Assembly: GCA_013306675.1 (NCBI GenBank)
Contig: JABLUY010000304.1
Location: 1-37,314 of the forward strand
Reading direction: 5' to 3'
Source of the DNA: Thraustochytrium sp. TN22
Taxonomy: Eukaryota > Sar > Bigyra > Thraustochytrida > Thraustochytriidae
Length of the DNA: 37,314 bases
The translations under genes were made by a program, and so were the position numbers. The notes under the pieces were generated by a model that searched no databases, had not been told where the DNA came from, and saw only the letters and a program-made list of their open reading frames with translations. Every line of letters begins with the position of its first letter. Within the stretch, counting starts at the first letter, position 1. This document shows, piece by piece, positions 1-7,678 of this stretch.

Positions 1-163
1 GCGCGCGGAGGGGCGCGGCGGGGCGCGCCGCTCGGGCGCCGCGGCGAGCTGCGGCAATTCGAATTTGAAAGTCCCGCCGCGCGGCGAGGGGTGCGCGCGC
101 GGGCGCCTGCCCGCGGGCCGCTCGGCTCGCGCCGCGACGGCCGCCGAGTCCGAGGCCAACTCC

Positions 164-259
164 AAGGCGGACCTGCAGCCCGGCGCGGCCACGGCCGACG
201 GCGAGCCGCAGCGCGCGGCTGGGCTCCCGACTTGAAGGCGGACCTGCAGCCCGGCGCGG
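164..259 (+). repeat. 25-bp direct repeat, two copies
   Basis: The same 25 bases occur at 164-188 and 235-259, offset by 71 bp. The offset is not a multiple of three, so the copies fall in different frames. Their function is unknown; a local duplication is the simplest explanation. Confidence 0.8.
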
Positions 260-706
260 GCGAGGCCGCGACGCGACGCGACGCGGCCCCGAACCGAGCC
301 GGGCCGGCCTCCGAGGCGTCTTTCGCCGCGCCCAGCTGCACGTCCCGGCCAGCGACGGCCGCGCGAACGAACCGGGCGGCGGCGGCGCGTGCGCTGCGCG
401 AGCAAACGATGATGGCGCCGGCGGCCGCGATGATGGCGATGCCGGGTGCAGCACTGCAGGCGAGGCGGCGCGCGCCGCACCTGGCTGGTCAGTCAGAGGC
501 GCTGCAGTGGCTGGATGATGGCGACCGCGGACGGCGGGCGGGTGGTCGACGACATGCAGTGCTCGCCGCGCGTGCATGCTTGATCGCGCAAGTGCTCATC
601 ATGACTTGACTTGTGGACGCACTCGTACAGCTCGTGCGGCTGGGCGCTGGCGGCACGGCGACGAGGGCAGGGAGGGCGGCGCGGGCGTGATGGAGGCCGG
701 CGGGCG

Positions 707-732
707 AGGGAGGGAGGGAGGGAGGGAGGGAG
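707..732 (+). repeat. (AGGG)n microsatellite
   Basis: Six uninterrupted AGGG units plus a partial one lie in non-coding DNA. The G-runs on the plus strand could form a quadruplex in principle. Confidence 0.85.
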
Positions 733-1042
733 CAGGCGCACGTGGGGAGAGGTGAAGCCGGGCGTCGACCATCGATGAGGCGCGCGCGCGAGGCAGGCAG
801 CACTCGTGCGCTCTTGTGTGCGCTTTTTGTGCGCTCTTCGTTCACGCATGCTTGCGTTTCACACACGGAGATGAAGCGCCAAGCGTCGAACCTGACAGTA
901 AAGGCCAGCGGCGAGCCTTTCAAGGCCGGCGGCCGGCGGGCTTGGTCGCCACTCCGACTTGAACGCGTCTTGTTCGCAAGTCCGAGGCCATCGAGCAGGC
1001 AACGCTGCTCGACGGCGACAAATTCGTGCATGCGGAACGAAT

Positions 1043-1067
1043 AAGGCAAGGCAAGGCAAGGCAAGGT
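1043..1067 (+). repeat. (AAGGC)n pentanucleotide repeat
   Basis: Four AAGGC units are followed by one variant unit, AAGGT. It lies about 150 bp beyond the stop codon of the HisHF gene on the other strand. Confidence 0.8.
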
Positions 1068-1209
1068 GCTTCGCTCGTCGGCCTCGGCTCAGTCGGCTGG
1101 CCAACTCTTCTTCACAGTGACTGTGAGTCAGTCTTCTTCTTCAAATTGGTTGAGAGGTGCGGTGACGACAACTACTACAGTCTCTCATTCCTTCCTGTCA
1201 GGCGCCTAG

Positions 1210-1581
1210 CTAGCCGCGACGCACGGGGAGGTCGGCGGCGGCGACGGCGGCCTTGACGTCCTCAATGGGGACCTCCTGGCGGTGGAAGATGCCGGCGGCC
1301 AGCGCGGCCTCGGCGTTGGTGTTGTTGAAGACCTCGACGAAGTGCGCGGGCGCGCCGGCGCCGCTGGAGGCGATGACCGGGATGCCCACGGCGGAGCGCA
1401 CGGCGTTGACGAGCGCAATGTCAAAGCCGGAGTTCTTGCCATCCTTGTCGATGGAGTTGAGCAGGATCTCGCCGGCGCCCAGCGCCTCGACGCCCTGCAC
1501 GAGCTGGACGGCGTCGAGCGGGCGGCGCTTGCGGCCGCCGGCCACGGTGCACTGGAACCAGCAGCGCGCCTGCTTGGGCTT

Positions 1582-1620
<39 letters not shown>

Positions 1621-3033
1621 AGCGGCGTCCTCCTCCGGGCCCGGGTCCTCGCCGACCGAGGTCTTGAGCCAGCGCCGGTAGGCGGCCTTGTCGGCGGCCG
1701 GGCGGTCGTCGACCACGTCAAAGACCGTGTAGCCCTGCTCCTTGGCCTGCGCAACCTCCTCGTCGGACTCGAGGTAGATGCGGCGCGGGTCGACGGAGAT
1801 GACCACGGCCTGGCTGCCGTAGACCTTGGAGATGGCCTCGATGGCCGTGGACCCGTCCGGCTTGCCGGCCAGCTCGTCGCGCAGGCGAATCACGGCCTCC
1901 ACCGCGTAGCTGCCGAGCGAGACCTTGTCGGCGCCCGAGCGGAAGTACTTGGCGGCCACCTCGAGCGCTGTGCGATCGCCGTAGTCGCGGATGCCGCCGC
2001 CGATGGTGAGCGGCACGAAGACGTTCTTGGACACGGCGCGCAGCATCTCGTGCATGGTCTCGGCCTCGAGCGTGTCCTCGCGAAACTGCGTGATGTTCAA
2101 AAAGGTCACCTCGTCGGCGCCCTCCTCGTAGTAGCGCTTGGCCAGCTCGGCCGGCTTGCCGAAGTTGCGCACCTCGCCCTTGGCGGCCGCGGCGGCCGCC
2201 GCCTCCGCCTCCGCGGCGGCCTCCGCGGCCTCCTGCTTCTTCTCGCGCACGTCGTAGCCGTCGCCCTTGGTCACCACCAGGTCGCCCGCGTCGTTCTTGC
2301 GCACGTCCAGGCACGCGATGACGCGCCGCGAGAGCCCGAGGCGCGCCGCGCCCTCGCTGCTGGCCGCCTCGGCCGGGTCCGAGCGCCGGCTCAGAAAGCC
2401 CTCCAGCAGCGCCAGCCCCAGCGCGCCCGACTTCTCCGGGTGGAACTGGGTCGCCATCACGTTGCCCTTCTGGACGGCCGACACGAACTCCGCGCCATAC
2501 TCGGTCGTGCACAGCACCCAGTCCTTGTTGGCCTCCGAGGCGAGCGCGCAGAAGCTGTGCACAAAGTACACGCGCTTGTCGTCCATGCCGCCCTCCACGC
2601 TGGCGAACAGCCGCGACGGCTTGAGGCACCGCGCGCCGTTCCACCCAATGTGCGGCACCGTCAGCTTGTCCGCAGGGAAGCCCTCCACGGACTCGAAGTT
2701 GCGCACCACGCCCGGGATGATGCCCAGCCCCGGCAGCCCGGGCTCCTCCTCCGAGCCCTCAAACAGCGTCTGCATGCCCAGGCAGATGCCGAAGAACGGC
2801 CGGTCCGCCGCGATGTACGCCTTGAGCGGCTCCTCGAAGCCCTTCTCCTGCAGCCTCCGCATCGCGTTGCCGAAGCTGCCCACGCCCGGGAACACCAGCA
2901 CCTCCGCCTCCAGGATCTCCTCCGGCTTGACGATCGTCTTCACCTCGTACCCGCACTTGGCGATGGCATTCTCCACGCTGCGCACGTTGCCCGCGCCGTA
3001 GTCGAGCAGGTGCACCGCGCCCTTGCCCGTCAT
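1210..3033 (-). CDS. HIS7: Imidazole glycerol phosphate synthase, HisH-HisF fusion
   Basis: Bifunctional histidine-biosynthesis enzyme of about 607 residues. The N-terminal class-I glutamine amidotransferase supplies ammonia and the C-terminal (beta/alpha)8 cyclase converts PRFAR to imidazole glycerol phosphate plus AICAR. The amidotransferase (about 5-215) shows the nucleophile in FFGICLGMQ (C84) and the His/Glu pair in ATQFHPEKSG (H198, E200). The cyclase (about 236-600) shows RVIACLDV (D243), LTIGGGIRDY, ADKVSLGSYA, VVISVDPRR and GAGEILLNSIDKDG, all standard HisF landmarks. The fused form matches plant and fungal enzymes. The start chosen is the only in-frame ATG; the frame stays open upstream without another. 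An Asp-Ala insert sits in the cyclase half before FQCTVAGGRKRR. No transit peptide is obvious. Very sure of identity. Confidence 0.96.
1582..1617 (-). repeat. In-frame hexanucleotide repeat encoding (Asp-Ala)6
   Basis: Six perfect GTCGGC units on the plus strand, read on the minus strand as alternating Asp and Ala inside the HisF domain. The tract is part of a non-conserved insert absent from yeast-type HisF. The same hexamer encodes Asp-Ala in the ABCC gene of this window. Confidence 0.95.
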
Positions 3034-3674
3034 CTCGCCCTCGATCGCTCGATCTCCGCCGGCGCCGGCGCCGTCTCCGTCTCTGCCGGCGCTCAGGACC
3101 TCGCCCGCGCTGCCGCTCGCTGCCGTGCCGCCCCGCGCCGCCGCCCGCCGCCGCTCGCAGCGCGCCGCCGCTCGCTGCCGCTCTGCTGCGCCGTGGCCAC
3201 GAAAGGCCCCTGCTTGCTTGCTAAACAAGAAGCACCTGCTGCTACTGCCTGCAGCACTGCCGCAGCGGCGCCGCCCTCGACCACGACGCCGACCAGGCGA
3301 ACGACCCCGACGCCGGCGGCAAGACCGGCTCGGGCAGGAGCAGCTCCGAGGCCTTCGAAGGCAGGCTTGCGGCTCTGGAGGTCGAGGAGTCGGTGGGCTC
3401 TTCTCTCTTCAGCTGCAGGCACGGTGACTGCCCGCGTCGCTGTTCGCAGAACGAGGTCGCACCAGGACAGGGACGCGCAGCAGCACAGTGAGCGCCACGT
3501 GCACAGGAGCGCAGGCGGAGCAAGGGCGGGGAACAAGGCCGAGGCGCCGCGAAGGTTGCCGGAAAAAACGCAGGGAGAGCCTGAGCTGAGACCCGCACGC
3601 TGGGCTGCGGACGACGCGTTGGGGGCAGGAGCGACGCCACCCGGCGTTGTTGCTCGGTGCAAGCAAGCAGGCAT
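3034..3674. other. Spacer between HisHF start and PIG-L stop
   Basis: This 641-bp stretch should carry the 5' leader and promoter of HisHF and the 3' end of PIG-L; both are on the minus strand. It has GCCGGC-rich short repeats near 3056-3085. No frame shows a known domain. Confidence 0.5.
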
Positions 3675-4415
3675 TCACATGGGATCGAGCAGGTTAGCAA
3701 AGGTGTAGCAGGAGAAGACCACGAAGAGTCGGCGGTACCAGACGAACTGGGAGACGTGCAGGGCCATGGCGCGGTAGCTGAGAGACATGCTGGAGTTGAA
3801 GAATGCAAGGCCGTCGCGGGAATCGAGCCACGCGCAGGCGGCGAGTGGACCGAGGTACTTGAGCGAAAGGCCGAAGGAGCGCAGGGTGTAAAAGGAGAGG
3901 TGCTTGGGCGTGTCGGCGCGAGCCGCGAGCTCGCGGAGACCGTGGGAGACGGCGATGTGATTGACGTGGCCGGAGACGCCGGCATCGTCGAAGGTGACCA
4001 CGAGCGTGGGCTCGTGCGGGTGCGTGGCGAGTTCGCTGGCGACCTGGTCGGCGACGACCGCCGCAGGCCAGCGCGAGGTGGGGCCATCCTGCAGCTGCGC
4101 GTGGTCGACGAGACGGACGGCTTCAGGGCGGAGGCCAAAGTGTTCGCAGCAGCAGGCACGCAGCTCGCGCGAGCGCTCCTCGCCGAGGCCGTCGTAGTTG
4201 CCTGTGGAGAGGCACAGCAGCGTGATTTTGTCCGAATCGAAGGCATGCAGGGTCGGCACGAAGAACATGCTCTCGTCGTCTGGGTGCGCCGTGATCAGCA
4301 CAAGGCGCTCTTTGCGCTTGGTCGGAGTTGGGCGTCGCTTCAGCCACACGAGCGCCGCGCCAAACAAGCCGGAGAGCGCCAGGAGCGCCGCCGCCAGGAG
4401 CCACGCCGCCCACAT
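3675..4415 (-). CDS. PIGL: GlcNAc-phosphatidylinositol de-N-acetylase (PIG-L)
   Basis: Catalyses the second step of GPI-anchor synthesis, removing acetate from GlcNAc-PI at the endoplasmic reticulum membrane. The protein has 246 residues, close to human PIG-L (252). Residues 1-26 form one hydrophobic anchor followed by a basic patch, KRRPTPTKRK, as expected for a protein anchored in the ER with a cytosolic domain. The LmbE/PIG-L zinc motifs are present: ITAHPDDES (about 41-49) and FDDAGVSGHVNH (about 142-153). The start is the ATG directly before the hydrophobic segment; the frame is open farther upstream but gives Arg/Ser-rich sequence unlike any PIG-L. It lies 67 bp downstream of the small spliced gene on the same strand. 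Confidence 0.95.
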   Translation of the reverse strand: MWAAWLLAAALLALSGLFGAALVWLKRRPTPTKRKERLVLITAHPDDESMFFVPTLHAFDSDKITLLCLSTGNYDGLGEERSRELRACCCEHFGLRPEAVRLVDHAQLQDGPTSRWPAAVVADQVASELATHPHEPTLVVTFDDAGVSGHVNHIAVSHGLRELAARADTPKHLSFYTLRSFGLSLKYLGPLAACAWLDSRDGLAFFNSSMSLSYRAMALHVSQFVWYRRLFVVFSCYTFANLLDPM

Positions 4416-4482
4416 GGGTGGCTCGGTGGGTGATGCGTGAGACGCGGCGATCTTCTTCGTCCTAAAACCCAACCGGCGCACG

Positions 4483-4720
4483 CTACGAGCGGCGCCAGGG
4501 CGTCTCCTGGTCGCGCTTGCTCTTGTACAGCTCCGGGTGCGCCTTCTCGTCCTCCTCGAGCTTGTACAGCACGCCTGCGTCGCCGTCGCGGTCCATGATG
4601 ATAGGTTAGTCGTCTTCATCCTGCTTCTGCTGCGCGGCGGCAGCGCGACGCACCGCTGAGCACGACGCAGAGCCCGACGGCCGCGAGCGAGCCGCGCGAG
4701 GTGATGTTGCGGAAGAACAT
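4483..4720 (-). CDS. Predicted two-exon 52-residue membrane microprotein
   Basis: Not recognised; proposed from splice signals and coding quality. On the minus strand exon 1 is 4720-4654, the intron 4653-4575 (79 nt) and exon 2 4574-4483. The intron begins GTGCGT, contains ACTAAC as a good branch site, and ends GACGCAG, the first AG after that branch site, about 31 nt away. Joining gives 52 residues: a short N-terminus MFFRNITSRG, a hydrophobic stretch SLAAVGLCVVLSGVLY (about 11-26) and a charged tail rich in Glu/Lys ending ETPWRRS. That resembles small single-pass subunits or assembly factors of mitochondrial inner-membrane complexes, but no family can be named. Without splicing exon 1 runs into a stop after 34 codons. 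It is divergent from the D-2-hydroxyglutarate dehydrogenase gene, and 161 bp separate the two ATGs. Confidence 0.6.
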
Positions 4721-4881
4721 GATGGCAGGTCTGCTGCGCGAGGGAGGGCGCCTGCGCCGATGCCGCGCATGTCCGGACGCCGCCTGGGCGCGGCGAGGTG
4801 GGGCAAGAGAGCAGCAGAGCGGCAGACCTCGCACCGCCTGGGCGCTCCACCGAGACGTCAGCTCCGCCTTCGCTCGCTCTC
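4721..4881. promoter_or_regulatory. Divergent promoter region
   Basis: These 161 bp separate the ATG of the 52-residue protein (minus) and that of D-2-hydroxyglutarate dehydrogenase (plus), so both promoters and 5' leaders must lie here if the models are right. No TATA box is seen. If the small protein is mitochondrial, shared regulation of two mitochondrial genes would make sense; this is inference. Confidence 0.45.
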
Positions 4882-6336
4882 ATGCAGCGCGTGGCGCGGC
4901 GCGCGCTGTCGACGGCGGCGAGGCCGTCGGCAGCGCAGGTGGAGCGCGACCTGGCGGCGCTGCTGCCCGAGGCGGCGCTGCAGCGCGACGAGGCGACCGT
5001 GGCCGGCCACCGCGAGGACTGGCTGGGCCAGTTCCTCGGGCCGGACCTGGGCCCCGAGCGCACGCCGCGCTTCGTGCTGCGGCCGGACTCCACGGACCAG
5101 GTGTCCACCATCCTGCGGTACTGCTCCGAGAACCGCGTGGCCGTGGTGCCCCAGGGCGGAAACACCGGACTCGTGGGCGGCAGCGTGCCGCTGCGCGGCG
5201 ACGAGGTCGTGCTAAGCACGAGCCGCATGAACAAGATCCTGGACTTTGACGACGTGGGCGGCGTCATCTCCTGCGAGGCCGGCTGCATCCTCGACGACCT
5301 GGACAAGCACGTGCGCGAGGCCAACTTCATCATGCCGCTAGATCTCGGCGCCTCCGGCAGCTGCCAGATCGGCGGCAACCTGGCCACCAACGCCGGTGGC
5401 ATCCACCTCGTGCGCTACGGCTCTCTGCGCTCCAACGTGCTGGGTCTCGAGGTTGTCCTGCCCGACGGCACGGTGCTAGACATGATGAACACGTTGCGCA
5501 AGGACAATACGGGCTACGACCTCAAGCAGCTCTTTGTCGGCTCCGAGGGCACGCTCGGCGTCATCACCAAGGCCGCCATCATCACGCCGCCCAAGCCGGC
5601 CTCCTCGCAGGTCGCCCTGCTCGGCCTCGCCAGCTTCGACGAGGTCCTCGCCGGCCTGCAGAAGGCGCGCGCCTGCCTCGGCGAGGTGCTATCCGCCGCC
5701 GAGTACTTTGACGCCTCCTGCATGGCCACCGTCGTGGATCAGCTGCCCAACATCGCCTCGGCCTCCCCGGTCGAGGGTGACCATGCCTTCTTCCTGCTTG
5801 TCGAGGCCGCCGGCAGCGACGCCGACCACGACATGGCCAAGATGGAAAACTTCCTCGACGGCTACGAGCACGGTGTGCTCGCCATGGACGAGTCCCAGGC
5901 CCACGCGCTCTGGGCAATCCGCGAGAACATCCCGGTCGCGCTGCGCCACAAGGCCGGCTACAACTTTAAGTACGACGTCTCCATCCCGATCCCGCTCTTG
6001 GACGGCGCCACGCGCGCCGTGCGCGAGCGCCTGGCCGTCGACGCTCCGCAGGCCTCCGTCTTTCAGTACGGCCACGTTGGCGACGGCAACGTTCACCTCA
6101 ACGTGTGCGCACCCGAGTACGACGAGGGCGTCAAGCACCACCTCGAGGACGAGCTTTATGCCTACCTAAAGCAGCACCGCGGCAGCATCTCCGCGGAACA
6201 CGGCATCGGCATCCTCAAAGCTTCCAAGCTTGTCGCCTCCAAGCCGGCGCCCGTGCTTGGCGCCATGCAGAGTATCAAGGCACTCTTTGACCCTCACAAC
6301 ATCATGAATCCGGGTAAGGTCCTTCCAGCGCAGTAG
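4882..6336 (+). CDS. D2HGDH: D-2-hydroxyglutarate dehydrogenase, mitochondrial
   Basis: FAD-linked oxidase of 484 residues that converts D-2-hydroxyglutarate to 2-oxoglutarate, passing electrons to the respiratory chain through ETF in known systems. The N-terminus MQRVARRALSTAA is Arg-rich and Ser/Ala-rich without acidic residues, a good mitochondrial presequence. The FAD-binding PCMH domain holds VPQGGNTGLVGGSVPL (about 89-104); the C-terminal FAD-oxidase domain holds FQYGHVGDGNVHLN, SAEHGIGILK and the terminal FDPHNIMNPGKVLP typical of the D2HGDH / D-lactate dehydrogenase (DLD2-like) group. Yeast Dld2 and human D2HGDH are slightly longer. The upstream frame is open for 28 more codons but without leader character, so this ATG is preferred. 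A D-lactate-specific relative cannot be fully excluded by eye. Confidence 0.93.
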   Translation: MQRVARRALSTAARPSAAQVERDLAALLPEAALQRDEATVAGHREDWLGQFLGPDLGPERTPRFVLRPDSTDQVSTILRYCSENRVAVVPQGGNTGLVGGSVPLRGDEVVLSTSRMNKILDFDDVGGVISCEAGCILDDLDKHVREANFIMPLDLGASGSCQIGGNLATNAGGIHLVRYGSLRSNVLGLEVVLPDGTVLDMMNTLRKDNTGYDLKQLFVGSEGTLGVITKAAIITPPKPASSQVALLGLASFDEVLAGLQKARACLGEVLSAAEYFDASCMATVVDQLPNIASASPVEGDHAFFLLVEAAGSDADHDMAKMENFLDGYEHGVLAMDESQAHALWAIRENIPVALRHKAGYNFKYDVSIPIPLLDGATRAVRERLAVDAPQASVFQYGHVGDGNVHLNVCAPEYDEGVKHHLEDELYAYLKQHRGSISAEHGIGILKASKLVASKPAPVLGAMQSIKALFDPHNIMNPGKVLPAQ

Positions 6337-6918
6337 AAGGCGTTGAGCAAGTGTATCCGTGCAAGCAAGAAACCAAGAAACCAAGAAAACACGAAAGGAA
6401 GCGAGCGAGTGAGCGTAGCTTCTTCCAAAGGCACCGCGCGCCGCGGCCAGACTGTCAGGCACGAGTAAGTCAACCTAGTTTGTCTTCTTCTTCCAAGAGG
6501 ACGCCGGGTGCCTCCGGGATGTCGTTTGTAGTTACCATGGTAAGCGTCGCGGAGGTCCTACGTTACCGCTCTTTCTTCCTTGGCACCGCTCCTTCTCTGA
6601 CAAACCGCGTGTTTCCGCTTCCACCCGCACTTTTCCCTTCCACGCTTCTCCCCTGCCACACCACGATTTCCCCAAGACCACATCGGTCCACATGAATTCG
6701 TTTTCACGCTTCTCCCGCTCCTTCTTCCAAAGGCGCTGGCCGCCTAGGGCCGCCTACGGAACATCGTGGCCACATCGCGCATCACAGCTTGAGGAGGCGC
6801 GAGCAAGTTCGGTGAATTTACTGGGGTATCAGGAGAGCCATTCTTCCAATGACATCGGACGCCGTCGGGACATCATGTGCAGCTTGTGGTGGACTACCCA
6901 GGGACGCTGAGTGCCGCT

Positions 6919-6972
6919 GGGGCCATGGCTGGGGCCGTGGCCGGGGCCGTGGCCGGGGCCGTGGCCGGGGCC
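6919..6972 (+). repeat. 12-bp tandem repeat
   Basis: Four and a half copies of a GGGGCCGTGGCC-type unit; the first copy is variant and the next three are identical. In one plus frame it reads as Ala-Gly-Ala-Val, but the flanking frame does not look like a gene. Confidence 0.9.
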
Positions 6973-7513
6973 TTGCTTGGCGTTGCTCGCAGCACCAGCC
7001 GCCCCACCGGAACGAAAGCAAGAAACACGAACCGTGCCTCCCACAGGGGCACCCAGGCTGATTCGTTACCTCACTCCAATTTGCATGAGCTGTCCGTCCA
7101 ACGCGCCTCGGCGTTCCAAGTAAGTTAACGTTATCTGCAGTGCACTTCTACGCGGCAGTGCTGTGCCACGCGGCGCTGCACAGCACCGCGCTCGTGGTGG
7201 CAGGCTTGCAGCTCGCTCAGCCAATTGAAGCGCCACGCGGTCATCGGTTAGCTCCACCCGAGAGTCGTCTCTGCTGCGCTGCGGTGCTGCTACGGACGGA
7301 GCGCAGCGCGCGCGAATGATAAGAAGGTCAACTCATAAGTCAGTACCGTTGACGCGTCACTCGTCCTTGCCTTCGCAGGGACTTCCGTGTCCAGTCCCGC
7401 CGCACCGAAGGCTTCAAATTGGAGCGAGGCCTGAGGGCACGCATCACCGCTCCGCGAGCCGCGGCCAGAGCGAGCGCTGCGGCGCGCTGGCAGAGCGGCG
7501 GCGGCGGCGGCCG

Positions 7514-7514
7514 C

Positions 7515-7548
<34 letters not shown>

Positions 7549-7645
7549 CGCGGGTTGGCTGGCTGGCCGGTCGCCTAACCTGCTGGCTGGCTGGCTGGCT
7601 AGCGCAAGCTAGCTGGCTGGCTGCGCTGGCTGGCTGGCAAGCAGG
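7514..7645 (+). repeat. (GGCT)n-rich block in the probable 5' leader of the channel gene
   Basis: Runs of GGCT interrupted by a few other bases fill about 130 bp and end 33 bp before the channel ATG. If transcribed, the block lies in the 5' untranslated region, where it could fold or slow scanning ribosomes. Confidence 0.85.
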
Positions 7646-7678
7646 CGTCCGGACGAACCGCAGCCCTCTCGTGCGACC

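Larger units (their letters stand above)
1..1209. other. Gene-poor GC-rich stretch
   Basis: No reading frame here shows a recognisable domain. The open frames on both strands are Arg/Ala/Pro-rich and look like by-products of high GC. One frame near 140-230 reads Ala/Glu/Ser-rich and stops just before the second copy of a 25-bp direct repeat, so it could be the tail of a gene beginning outside the window; this is a weak inference. The stretch also holds a GGGA-type and an AAGGC-type microsatellite. From about 1068 to 1209 it should contain the 3' end of the HisHF transcript. Confidence 0.5.
6337..7678. other. Non-coding, repeat-bearing region upstream of the channel gene
   Basis: This 1.34-kb stretch has lower GC than its neighbours and no frame with a recognisable domain. 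It contains four copies of TTCTTCCAA (near 6421, 6488, 6724 and 6841), a 12-bp tandem repeat and a GGCT-rich block just before the channel ATG. Sequences resembling 5' splice sites (GTAAGT near 6465 and 7122, GTAAGC near 6541) and 3' splice sites (near 7140 and 7379) suggest one or more introns in the channel's 5' leader, but the exons cannot be assigned. Confidence 0.45.

Noticed and set aside
1210-3228. Longer HisHF form with a 65-residue N-terminal extension as transit peptide
   Set aside because: No ATG exists in frame upstream of 3033, and the extension is low-complexity.
1282-3708. An 808-codon open frame on the plus strand opposite HisHF
   Set aside because: It is the antisense shadow of a well-supported gene; its composition is Arg/Ala/Leu-rich and it contains no domain.
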